A DNA stretch of 64,000 nt from Liminaster sp017519885 (GTDB lineage: Bacteria > Bacteroidota > Bacteroidia > Bacteroidales > UBA3663), in assembly GCA_017519885.1 (NCBI GenBank), contig JAFWRO010000058.1, positions 1-64,000 on the forward strand, written 5' to 3'. Under the pieces are notes generated by a model. That model was not told the origin of the DNA. It saw only the letters and a list, made by a program, of their open reading frames with translations, and did not search any database. Shown one piece after another: positions 1 through 7,294 of the stretch. The first letter of the stretch is position 1. Each line of letters opens with the position of its first letter. A program made the position numbers and the translations under genes.

Positions 1-343
1 ATTCGCAGGGTTTCAAAAGGTCGTCGATCAGCTGACTGTTGTAGTCGGCGAGGCCCCGGAAATCGTCGGGGAGATAGAGTGCCTTGTTGATGCAATTCAA
101 AGTGGTTGAGTTGGCTCCCCGCTGGAGCATTCCCACGGCGAACCATGCCGAGAGCGGTGAGATGACTACATTGGTAGGTTCGTCGGCTTCCGAAGAATGC
201 TTTTCGAACCTTTGATAAAGGTCGAACGAGAACTGCTGATATGCAGCAGAGCAATCGGCTACCGTTTTTTCTGTGTCGTCGGACAGGTTAGCTCCTATCG
301 CACTGGCAGAGATAAGGGAAAGAAACAAAAGAACTGGTTTCAT
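1..343 (-). CDS. Serpin-family protease inhibitor, N-terminal part (cut by window edge)
   Basis: This is a partial gene whose 3' end lies outside the window; the first 114 codons are visible. The start is the ATG at 343, with a -7 box 42 nt upstream. The first 18 or so residues form a signal peptide (MKPVLLFLSLISASAIGA). The stretch after it matches the serpin N-terminus: an FSFDLYQRF helix followed by NVVISPLSAWFAVGML and a GA-rich turn, which corresponds to helices A and B of serpins. Serpins trap serine or cysteine proteases by a suicide conformational change. The reactive-centre loop, which would set specificity, is outside the window. Bacteroidales serpins are exported and may protect against host or competitor proteases; that role is inferred. 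The family call is good, the target unknown. Confidence 0.82.
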   Translation of the reverse strand, partial: MKPVLLFLSLISASAIGANLSDDTEKTVADCSAAYQQFSFDLYQRFEKHSSEADEPTNVVISPLSAWFAVGMLQRGANSTTLNCINKALYLPDDFRGLADYNSQLIDDLLKPCE

Positions 344-385
344 AATGATGTTACTAAAGGGTTAGACATTTTTACCAAGACGTGG

Positions 386-393
386 CAAAGATA
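386..393 (-). promoter_or_regulatory. -7 promoter box for serpin gene
   Basis: On the minus strand the sequence reads TATCTTTG, an exact match to the Bacteroidota TAnnTTTG -7 element, 42 nt before the serpin ATG. Between this box and the downstream HAD gene end (394-659) I see no gene, only AT-rich DNA with a small palindrome AAAACAGGCTGTTTT near 608-622. Confidence 0.7.
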
Positions 394-659
394 CAAAATA
401 AATCTGAAAATAACACATCTTTTGGTGGAATATTTAAAATAAAGGACACTTTTGACCATTATTTTAGGTAAAATCGTTGATTTCTCATTCCTTTTCAGAG
501 GCAAATTGCTTAGTAAAGCAGTAAAGTTAAGGATTTCGGCAGATATCTAAGCTCCTCAATATTTCATGCTAATACGGCTTTGCAAATTAGGTTGCGGATT
601 TGAGGTAAAACAGGCTGTTTTAGCAAATAGTTTGCCCAATCTATTGACAAAGATCAATT

Positions 660-1328
660 CTAATTCGTGACTAATTCGTGGTATAAATAATCAAGATCAT
701 CAATGATCAAGTCGGGACAAGCCGACAAGAGAAGTTCGCGTGAATGATTGCCCCACGTGACCGCACAAGTTCGGCAGCCTGCGCGGTTACCCATTTCGAT
801 GTCGAAAGTCGTGTCGCCCACTACAAGCGTCTCATCAGCCTTGATGTCCATCCTTGCGAGCAAGGCCAGCACCATGTCGGGAGCAGGCTTAGGAGTCAAA
901 TGGTCATCGACGGTCACCTCTGTCTCGAAATACTTGTCGATGCCATTGTTCTGAAGAATCAAGTCCAGGGAATGACGGTCGCGCGAAGTGACGATGGCCA
1001 TACGGATGCCACGCTCAGCAAACTGCTCCAGCATCGCTGTAACACCAGGAAACATGCGGATGTTCGGGATCTCGTACTGCATGAACAGTCCAGCATATAC
1101 CTCCACGGCCTTATGCGCCTCTTTCTCCGTCATATTTCCCAACGTCTGGAACGCCTTCCATAGTGGTCGGCCGATGGTCGCCACCATCTCCTCCTCTGTC
1201 GGCACAGGTCGTCCCAATCGCACAAAGGATTCCCGCAACGTTTCTACAATCCCTTGCGCCGTATCGGCCAAGGTACCATCGAAATCAAATAGAATATTCT
1301 TTATTATATTGTTATTTATTTTCTTCAT
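660..1328 (-). CDS. HAD-family phosphatase (phosphoglycolate phosphatase-like)
   Basis: The 222-aa product is a haloacid dehalogenase superfamily hydrolase, expected in the cytoplasm and acting on a small phosphomonoester. Motif I is FDFDGTLADT near residue 14 (nucleophile Asp and general acid Asp), motif II is the TSRD segment near residue 115, motif III is the Lys of TPKPAPD, and motif IV is VVGDTTFDIEMG. The helical cap follows motif I, as in Gph/PpaX-type enzymes, whose length it matches. The ATG at 1328 overlaps the end of the upstream DUF3810 gene by 17 nt, so the two are almost certainly translated from one message. Substrate cannot be read from sequence; phosphoglycolate or pyrophosphate are the usual candidates. 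Confidence 0.85.
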   Translation of the reverse strand: MKKINNNIIKNILFDFDGTLADTAQGIVETLRESFVRLGRPVPTEEEMVATIGRPLWKAFQTLGNMTEKEAHKAVEVYAGLFMQYEIPNIRMFPGVTAMLEQFAERGIRMAIVTSRDRHSLDLILQNNGIDKYFETEVTVDDHLTPKPAPDMVLALLARMDIKADETLVVGDTTFDIEMGNRAGCRTCAVTWGNHSRELLLSACPDLIIDDLDYLYHELVTN

Positions 1329-2334
1329 AACTTATCAGCAAGCCAATCACCGCGGAATAACTCTTTCGCCCTTCCTCAATGCGATTGGAACGAAGATAGA
1401 AATCGAAGATCTTGTCTTGCATCTCGCCCAAGGTATCGTTGTACAAACTCACCCAATGTATTCTCCGCTCCAACTCAAGCATGTGTATCTCGGGCCGAAT
1501 CTTAGCTTGGATCAGATTGTACTCCTCCCTTCCAACGTCCCGCAACGCCTGGAGTACATAATGCAGGATGGAGAGGTAGCCGCTGAAACGTATCGACTGA
1601 ACATCACTCGACGTGCAGGCAAGATATCCGTAGAAGTTTGCCTCCCCTTCGCTGGTAATGCCTAAGAGGTGTGATAGTTCATGTGCATAGGCAGCAGCAT
1701 ATTCGCAAGGCAACAGGTCGCCATTGACAATGAATTCGTCGAAGAAAGGCCCCATCGTGCCCGTCACGCCCACCATCGATGCAAGCGGTGTCAGCAGCAT
1801 GGTCTTCTCCCGCGGTTGCTCGGAGAATGGCGTATGGATGCCCATCCCTTTCCCCATCCTGGCATATTGCTTCGCAACTTCCTGCCGCACCAGTGCTTCG
1901 TCGACCTTCTTAATCTCTACATACGACTCGTTGAGCTTCGTCACATAGTCGTCAGCAAAGCGCTGCAAGGCAGCAACGTCATAGTTCGCACGGGGTGTCG
2001 ATGTGCGTTGATAGAAGTCCGATTGACAATAGTTCAGTCCCCATGCTCCATAGAACCACACGTAGAGCCACGCCACCAGTTCCAATTCCATCCACAATAC
2101 GTCACGTTTTCGTTGCTTGTGTTTCGTAATGGCATATATCGGATAAAGCAGGAGCACAAGAATACCTACGATGTAGAAAATGCCGCTGATGCTGTAAGCA
2201 ACCTTTGACGAAAAGGTAGACAAAATCTTGGCGACAACGGGATAAACATACTGTGCATACAGGTCGCCCCCTCCAGGAAGGAGTTGGAGCGACACCACCA
2301 AAAGAAACAATATCAACAGAATCTTTCGTCTCAT
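1312..2334 (-). CDS. DUF3810 family membrane protein (putative zinc peptidase)
   Basis: The 340-aa product fits DUF3810, a family found mainly in Bacteroidota. Two hydrophobic segments lie at the N-terminus (residues 4-25 and about 48-70), and the rest is soluble. An HELSH zinc-binding motif followed by EGEANFYGYL, which can supply a third glutamate ligand, lies two-thirds through the chain, so a membrane-anchored metallopeptidase is plausible; no substrate is known. I chose the ATG at 2334 because the longer reading frame would begin with a TTG that lies inside the promoter -7 box. It is co-transcribed with the HAD gene, whose start lies within its 3' end. Confidence 0.8.
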   Translation of the reverse strand: MRRKILLILFLLVVSLQLLPGGGDLYAQYVYPVVAKILSTFSSKVAYSISGIFYIVGILVLLLYPIYAITKHKQRKRDVLWMELELVAWLYVWFYGAWGLNYCQSDFYQRTSTPRANYDVAALQRFADDYVTKLNESYVEIKKVDEALVRQEVAKQYARMGKGMGIHTPFSEQPREKTMLLTPLASMVGVTGTMGPFFDEFIVNGDLLPCEYAAAYAHELSHLLGITSEGEANFYGYLACTSSDVQSIRFSGYLSILHYVLQALRDVGREEYNLIQAKIRPEIHMLELERRIHWVSLYNDTLGEMQDKIFDFYLRSNRIEEGRKSYSAVIGLLISYEENK

Positions 2335-2358
2335 CTTAATCTTGCATAACTTCGAGCG

Positions 2359-2366
2359 CAAAGATA
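2359..2366 (-). promoter_or_regulatory. -7 promoter box for DUF3810-HAD operon
   Basis: TATCTTTG on the minus strand, an exact TAnnTTTG match, 24 nt before the DUF3810 ATG. It rules out the longer TTG-initiated reading frame. Confidence 0.72.
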
Positions 2367-2440
2367 CACATTATTTCCGATTTATCCAAATCCATTGGGA
2401 GTTATTCGCAAAAATATTACAAAAACTTTTTCTCAACCTT

Positions 2441-2890
2441 CGCAAGCACGCTGTCGCGCGTCAGAATGCTTTATCCAAGCGTGGCATACCCTTTCTTGGC
2501 CAAGATTGGTTATACTCCCGTCGAAGAATGACCATTTTTGGCCAAGATTGGTTATGCGCCGATCGGCGAAAGCACTCTGTCGGCCGTCAGAATGTTTTAT
2601 CCTGTCGAAGCATACCCTTTCTTGGCCAGGATTGGTTATGCTCCCATCGGCGAGAGTACTCTGTCGGCCGTCAGCGTGCTTTATCCTGTCGAAGCATACC
2701 CTTTCTTGGCCAAGATTGGTTATGCTCCCACAGAAGAATGACCATTTTTGGCCAGGATTGGTTATGCGCCAATCGGCGAAAACACTCTGTCGGCCGTCAA
2801 AGTGCTTTATCCTGCCGAAGCATACCCTTTCTTGGCCAAGATTGGTTATGCTCCCGCAGAAGAATGACCATTCTTGGCCAAGATTGGTCA
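2441..2890. repeat. Tandem array of 42-bp repeats in a divergent intergenic region
   Basis: Seven copies of TTGGCCA(A/G)GATTGGT start at 2496, 2538, 2622, 2706, 2748, 2832 and 2874. All spacings are exactly 42 or 84 nt. The 84-nt gaps contain a diverged 42-nt unit starting TCGGCCGTCAG, so the array is about ten 42-bp units of two types. The unit core contains the palindrome TTGGCCAA. As 42 is a multiple of three, long frames stay open on both strands, but none has a convincing start or non-repeat body, so I treat it as non-coding. The flanks (2367-2440 and 2891-3034) hold nothing recognisable. Confidence 0.85.
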
Positions 2891-3034
2891 TACCTCGGTC
2901 TGACAAAGGAAAGTCGCCATTCTAGACGTTCTTTATTTGCAGTCTTAGCTTTTCAAAAAGAATATTATCGAACATTTTATGTGTCGAAAGCCATATTTTT
3001 TGGCAAAAATGACGTTTTTTTGACAAAAACTCTT

Positions 3035-3042
3035 TATTTTTG
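3035..3042 (+). promoter_or_regulatory. -7 promoter box for NifX-like gene
   Basis: TATTTTTG matches TAnnTTTG and lies 45 nt before the ATG at 3088. A TTGAC-like element, TTTTTTTGAC, sits about 15 nt upstream. Confidence 0.62.
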
Positions 3043-3087
3043 CAAATTGAATTGATACGTTACATACAATAACAGCAAATTAACAAT

Positions 3088-3462
3088 ATGGAATTCAAGG
3101 TACTGAATCAGAAGATTGCCATCCCTACTGCCAATGGCGTGCTCTTCCCACACTTCGGACGTGCGCCCGAATTAACTATCGTAACTGTCATCGCCGGCAT
3201 GGTCACCGACACTGAGGTTCTCAAAGCTCCCGAGCATGAGCATGGTGTTTTGCCGCGTTTCATCGCCGCCCACGATTGCACCGACGTCATATGCGGAGGT
3301 CTTGGTGCAGGAGCTGTAGAATTGCTCAACCAACTCGGTATAAAAATTCACGGAGGAGCTCCCGAGCTTCCTGTTGCACAAGTCATGGAACAGTATCTCA
3401 ACGGCACCCTCGTCTATGGCGACAGCACCTGCAAGCACGACGGCTGCCACCACGAACATTGA
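3088..3462 (+). CDS. NifB/NifX-type dinitrogenase iron-molybdenum cofactor-binding domain protein
   Basis: The 124-aa product is a stand-alone NifX/NafY-like domain, a fold that binds iron-sulfur or Fe-Mo cofactor precursors in nitrogenase systems but is widespread in non-fixing anaerobes. Family features are PHFGRAPEL near residue 22, the glycine-rich DVICGGLGAGAVELL near 74-90 and the GIKIHGGA turn. The last ten residues (CKHDGCHHEH) are cysteine- and histidine-rich and look like an added metal site. No nitrogenase gene is near. It precedes metY by 135 nt with an inverted repeat between, so co-transcription is possible. Role unknown; iron-sulfur or metal trafficking is inferred. Confidence 0.82.
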   Translation: MEFKVLNQKIAIPTANGVLFPHFGRAPELTIVTVIAGMVTDTEVLKAPEHEHGVLPRFIAAHDCTDVICGGLGAGAVELLNQLGIKIHGGAPELPVAQVMEQYLNGTLVYGDSTCKHDGCHHEH

Positions 3463-3469
3463 AAATTAT

Positions 3470-3548
3470 TATCACGAATTAGCGAATTTGAGAATTATTC
3501 ATCGGGATTACAATAAAAATTAATTCGATAATTCGCTAATTCGTGATA
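3470..3548. repeat. 19-bp perfect inverted repeat (AATTCGTGATA family), NifX-metY gap
   Basis: The arms 3470-3488 and 3530-3548 are exact reverse complements (TATCACGAATTAGCGAATT) around a 41-nt spacer. A related imperfect pair lies after metY at 4891-4988, and a single arm (AATTCGTGACTAATTCGTG) lies at 662-680. It may be a MITE-like or RNA-processing element. Confidence 0.75.
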
Positions 3549-3596
3549 GAGAAAATGCGATAGAAAAAATGATAATTCTTGAAAATAGATAAAAAT

Positions 3597-4877
3597 ATGA
3601 AGAAAAACCTCGAGACCATCTGCGTTCACGGTGGATGGAAACCCACGAAAGGCGAACCCCAGCAGTTGCCCATTTACGCGAGCACGACATTCAAGTATGA
3701 CACCAGCGAGCAGATGGCCCGTCTCTTTGACTTGAAGGACGAAGGCTACTTCTACACCCGTTTGGCTAATCCCACCAACGATGCTGTAGCAAAGAAGATT
3801 GCAGCACTTGAAGGCGGTGTGGGTGCTGTCCTGACCTCTTCCGGCCAGGCTGCCAACTTCTACGCCATCTTCAACATCTGCGAGGCAGGCGACCATTTCA
3901 TCACGTCGAACACCATTTACGGTGGCACGTTCAACCTCTTCGGCGTGACGTTGAAGAAGCTCGGCATCGAGTGCACCTTCATTGATCCCGATTGGGACGA
4001 CGAGCGCATCGAGGCAGCCTTCAAGCCCAATACGAAATGTTTCTTCGGCGAGACCATCAGCAACCCTGGCGGCAACGTCTTCGACATCGAGCGATTTGCC
4101 AAGATGGCCCACAAGCATGGCGTACCCCTCATCGTCGATAACACTTTTGCAACGCCCATCAATTGCCGTCCCTTCGAATGGGGCTGTGACATCGTCACCC
4201 ACTCCACCACAAAGTACATGGACGGACATGCCACACAGGTGGGCGGCGTTGTGGTCGATTCGGGTAATTTCGACTGGGATGCCTACGGTGAGAAGTTCCA
4301 CGGCCTGACCACCCCCGACGAGAGCTACCACGGACTGACCTATACCAAAGCTTTCGGCAAGATGGCCTACACGACGAAGCTCGTCAGCCAGCTGATGCGC
4401 GATCTGGGCAGCATTCCTTCGCCCTTCAATGCCTTCGTGCTCAACCTCGGCCTCGAATCGCTGGCTCTACGCATGAAGCGGCATTGCACCAACGCCCAAA
4501 AGGTGGCCGAATGGTTGGAAAAGAACCCGCGCGTAAGCTGGGTGAACTACTGCGGCCTGCCTTCCAACAAGTATTACGCCTTGGCACAGAAATACCTACC
4601 CAATGGCTCGTGCGGCGTCATCGCCTTCGGTCTAAAGGGAACGCGTGAGGATGCCATCAAGTTCATGGACAACCTCGACTTCATCTCCATCGTCACCCAC
4701 GTGGCCGATGTGCGCACCTGTGTGCTTCATCCCGCAAGCCACACCCATCGCCAACTCTCTGAGGAGCAGCTTCGCGAAGCAGGTGTAGCCCCCGACCTAG
4801 TACGCCTCTCGGTCGGCATCGAGAATGTCGATGACATCATCGCCGATCTTGAGCAGGCCATGGCCAAGATGGACTGA
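3597..4877 (+). CDS. metY: O-acetylhomoserine (thiol)-lyase / sulfhydrylase, PLP-dependent
   Basis: The 426-aa product belongs to the Cys/Met-metabolism PLP enzymes and best fits MetY, which joins sulfide or methanethiol with O-acetylhomoserine to make homocysteine or methionine. Markers are YTRLANPTND near residue 52, the LTSSGQAAN phosphate-binding loop near 84, VDNTFATP near 182 and the Schiff-base lysine in THSTTKYMDGH near 208. Its length, about 30-40 residues longer than cystathionine gamma-synthases, favours MetY. The start is ATG 3597; a TTG 18 nt upstream is less likely. Close relatives include methionine gamma-lyase, so the exact reaction is not proven. A 3' fragment of a second, diverged copy lies at 7114-7179. 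Confidence 0.88.
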   Translation: MKKNLETICVHGGWKPTKGEPQQLPIYASTTFKYDTSEQMARLFDLKDEGYFYTRLANPTNDAVAKKIAALEGGVGAVLTSSGQAANFYAIFNICEAGDHFITSNTIYGGTFNLFGVTLKKLGIECTFIDPDWDDERIEAAFKPNTKCFFGETISNPGGNVFDIERFAKMAHKHGVPLIVDNTFATPINCRPFEWGCDIVTHSTTKYMDGHATQVGGVVVDSGNFDWDAYGEKFHGLTTPDESYHGLTYTKAFGKMAYTTKLVSQLMRDLGSIPSPFNAFVLNLGLESLALRMKRHCTNAQKVAEWLEKNPRVSWVNYCGLPSNKYYALAQKYLPNGSCGVIAFGLKGTREDAIKFMDNLDFISIVTHVADVRTCVLHPASHTHRQLSEEQLREAGVAPDLVRLSVGIENVDDIIADLEQAMAKMD

Positions 4878-4890
4878 AGTTTTATAATTT

Positions 4891-4988
4891 AACAAGAATT
4901 ATCGTGAATTTCACATGAATTATTTAGGCAAAATATATCATGTTTAGACTTGCTATAAAATTTACGTTAATTCGCGATAATTCGTGTT
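4891..4988. repeat. Imperfect 20-bp inverted repeat downstream of metY
   Basis: Arms AACAAGAATTATCGTGAATT (4891-4910) and the near reverse complement at 4969-4988 match at 18 of 20 positions. They belong to the same sequence family as the inverted repeat upstream of metY at 3470-3548. Confidence 0.65.
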
Positions 4989-5023
4989 AGAATAAAAAAG
5001 TATCATTAATTCTGAATAGTACT

Positions 5024-5058
5024 AATAATGCCGACAGATTGACTCTGTCGGCATTATT
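5024..5058. terminator. Bidirectional hairpin terminator A
   Basis: A perfect 15-bp stem (AATAATGCCGACAGA, 5024-5038; complement 5044-5058) with a 5-nt loop lies between convergent metY and the first LRR gene. It can serve both strands since A/T runs flank it. A near-identical hairpin occurs again at 7185-7213, beyond the LRR gene. Confidence 0.82.
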
Positions 5059-5071
5059 TAAGTTTAGGATT

Positions 5072-6886
5072 TTATCTTACGGTTTTCTTTCGACCCTGAT
5101 GCAGATAGATCTGTCCTTTCGCAGGCTGGACGAGTTCCCTGCCATGGAGATCCCACTTCTGAAGAGGATCATGGGACGCATCGTCAGACACTTCTTTGAT
5201 GTCATCACTGCCATCAATATTGTAGATTCCGCCAAATTCGCTCCACGGGTAGGTTGCCTTGTATTCGGCTTTTAAGGACTCTGGAACCAAGAGGGAACAT
5301 AATCTAAGATACTTAACGTTAAAAGCCTCAGGATGTGCTGTGGGAACTTTGTTGGCAGGACAATAGAACCGATAGGTCGCTGCGTTAGAGAAAGCAAGAC
5401 TTCCGATAAACTCTATACTTGCCGGTAACGTGATCTCTTCGAGAGCCTGGCATGATGCGAATGCTCCACTACCAATGTAATTGACACCATCTGGAATATC
5501 GACTTCGGTCAAAGAACTGCAATAATAGAAAGTGTACGGTTCAATACGGGTGTTTTTTTGAGGAAGAGCTATTTTCCTTAAGTTTTTGCATGAATAGAAA
5601 GCCTCCCGCCCAATATGAGTAATGCTTTGAGGAAGAACTATAGTTTCGAAGGTACATTCCGCGAAAGCTCGATACCCAATTTCAGTAATGCTCTGGGGAA
5701 GATCAATCGTTTCGAACGTACAACCTCTGAACGCAAGATCACCTATTTCGGTCACACTTTCGGGAATGGTGATTTCTTTCAAGCTTGTACATCCGCTAAA
5801 CATGCCGACAACAATCCTGGTGATGCCCTCGGGAAATTCTACTCTCGATAGTTTCTTGCATCCAGCGAAAATACCATCCCCAATTATCCTCGTATCTTCC
5901 CTGAAGGTGCATTCTGTTATATCGCGTGACGCAGCCAGATATGCTATGTCATATAGATAAACGATGTTGCCATAGATATTGTTTTCATCTTTCATATAGT
6001 TTTGCCACCAGAAAGAACCGTCAAAAGCGCTTGAACCAATTTCCTCTATGGGTGTTTCGGGCAATTCAACATCTATCCAAGTGTTTCTCTGAAAGGCACA
6101 TTTGCCTATACTTCTCACACTTGCCGGAATTACGACCTTCCTTAAATCACATTCATAGAATGATTCAAATCCAATGCTCTCAACTCCATCGGGGATATGG
6201 GCCTCTTGAAGATTTCTGCAGTAGGCAAAAGCTAAATCTGCAATCATCCTTGTGCCCTCCCTGATGGCGCATTCCGTTATATCGAGTGACACAGCCTGAT
6301 ATGCGATATCATAAATGTAAACGGTGTTGCCAAAGATGTTTTTCTCATCAGCGCAATAGTTGGCCCACCACTTGGTGTCTCGGAAGGCATAGTATCCAAT
6401 TTCCTCTATAGGAGTTTCCGGTAGCTCGATGTCTGCCAAGAGAGAGTTTTCTAGAAAAGCACCGTCTTCTATCCTTTTTACGCTCGTTGGTATTGCGATT
6501 TTTCTTAAGTCACAAGCAAAAAATGCATAACCTCCTATACTTGTAACTCCGTATGGGATATTGATTTCTTGTAGATTTGTGCATTTAGTGAAAGCCTTAA
6601 GTGCAATTGTAATAACACCATCAGGTAGAGTTACACTCTTGAGATTCTCTATTAGCTGAAAACCATCGACAGTAATGATGTCCTCATCGAACTCCAGCGT
6701 CCAACACCCTTCAGGGTACATGTCTGAGGCTTCGGTGTAGGTATTGCTTATTATATGGACTCCCATTTCAACGGCATTCGGTGTGATGGGCTGATTGTCC
6801 GTAGTGACATAATAAATCTTGTTGCCTGAGAAGGCAACAGCTGAGCACAGGAAGAATAAGCTCACGATAGATGTGAAGCGTTTCAT
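5072..6886 (-). CDS. BspA-like leucine-rich-repeat (LRR_5) surface protein 1
   Basis: The 604-aa product is a secreted BspA-type LRR protein. The start ATG 6886 gives a signal peptide (MKRFTSIVSLFFLCSAVAFSG); the longer frame adds 46 residues with no export logic. From about residue 65 on there are serial LRR_5 repeats of the pattern IPxGVTxIGxxAFxxC. A segment of about 105 residues is duplicated inside the protein: LPETPIEEIG plus a WW-N-DE-NI-GN-VY core occurs twice. The C-terminus carries a WDLHGRELVQPAKGQIYLHQG tail of the kind seen on many Bacteroidales surface proteins. BspA proteins mediate adhesion to host proteins and other bacteria; that role here is inferred. The gene sits between duplicated terminator hairpins (5024 and 7185), pointing to insertion. 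Confidence 0.88.
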   Translation of the reverse strand: MKRFTSIVSLFFLCSAVAFSGNKIYYVTTDNQPITPNAVEMGVHIISNTYTEASDMYPEGCWTLEFDEDIITVDGFQLIENLKSVTLPDGVITIALKAFTKCTNLQEINIPYGVTSIGGYAFFACDLRKIAIPTSVKRIEDGAFLENSLLADIELPETPIEEIGYYAFRDTKWWANYCADEKNIFGNTVYIYDIAYQAVSLDITECAIREGTRMIADLAFAYCRNLQEAHIPDGVESIGFESFYECDLRKVVIPASVRSIGKCAFQRNTWIDVELPETPIEEIGSSAFDGSFWWQNYMKDENNIYGNIVYLYDIAYLAASRDITECTFREDTRIIGDGIFAGCKKLSRVEFPEGITRIVVGMFSGCTSLKEITIPESVTEIGDLAFRGCTFETIDLPQSITEIGYRAFAECTFETIVLPQSITHIGREAFYSCKNLRKIALPQKNTRIEPYTFYYCSSLTEVDIPDGVNYIGSGAFASCQALEEITLPASIEFIGSLAFSNAATYRFYCPANKVPTAHPEAFNVKYLRLCSLLVPESLKAEYKATYPWSEFGGIYNIDGSDDIKEVSDDASHDPLQKWDLHGRELVQPAKGQIYLHQGRKKTVR

Positions 6887-6990
6887 ATCTCGAGGTTTTT
6901 TGAAGCAGTTATGTATTAGTTGAGTTGTTCTACACAATGATTCCATTGGCATCTGTCCACTGGTTATTTCCTTTCGACCAGATGACGTTA

Positions 6991-6998
6991 CAAATATA
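6991..6998 (-). promoter_or_regulatory. -7 promoter box for LRR gene 1
   Basis: TATATTTG on the minus strand, 104 nt before the ATG at 6886, leaving an unusually long leader compared with other genes here. Confidence 0.55.
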
Positions 6999-7113
6999 AG
7001 AGATAAATCAGACATATCCGTCATTTTGACGGGATTATTCTTAATTATATATGTTTTTGGCTTAATATGGAAACATATTGAAAACCCAGCATTACATTCT
7101 AAATCAGCCTATG

Positions 7114-7179
7114 AGTCGGCATCGAGAACGTCGAAGACATCATCGCGGACCTCGAGCAGGCGATGGCGAAGATAAATTG
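7114..7179 (+). pseudogene. 3'-terminal remnant of a second metY allele
   Basis: These 66 nt translate in frame to VGIENVEDIIADLEQAMAKIN and a stop, against VGIENVDDIIADLEQAMAKMD at the end of the intact metY (4812-4877). By eye about 10 of the 66 bases differ, mostly at third positions, so it is a diverged allele and not a fresh copy. Sequence upstream of 7114 is unrelated and carries a stop just before the fragment. It is followed immediately by terminator A'. It looks like the scar of a recombination that placed the present metY-LRR block here. Confidence 0.82.
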
Positions 7180-7184
7180 ATTAA

Positions 7185-7213
7185 TAATGCCGGCAGATCG
7201 ACTCTGTCGGCAT
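7185..7213 (+). terminator. Hairpin terminator A' (second copy)
   Basis: AATGCCGGCAGA pairs with TCTGTCGGCATT across a 5-nt loop, with one G-T wobble, followed by TCTTTATT. It is almost the same sequence as the hairpin at 5024-5058 and directly follows the metY remnant. Confidence 0.8.
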
Positions 7214-7261
7214 TCTTTATTAATGGATATTTCGTCGCTTTGAACTGTTCGGGTCGAACCA

Positions 7262-7294
7262 ACAATTGTTATTTGTTAATTGTTAATTGTTATT
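7262..7294. repeat. AATTGTTAATT-type intergenic repeat
   Basis: A short run of AATTGTTA units at the end of the minus-strand gene that finishes at 7295. The same motif recurs at seven other gene junctions in the window. Confidence 0.6.

Noticed and set aside
2441..2890. CRISPR array
   Set aside because: The segments between the conserved cores are themselves repeated; there are no unique spacers, and no cas genes in the window.
2342..3055. 237-codon open frame (and others on both strands) through the 42-bp repeat array
   Set aside because: All frames stay open because the unit length is a multiple of three; the frame starts inside the DUF3810 promoter, and the peptide is only the repeat.
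3463..3596. SAM-binding riboswitch before metY
   Set aside because: The gap holds an inverted repeat but none of the conserved SAM-I or SAM-II core sequence I could recognise.
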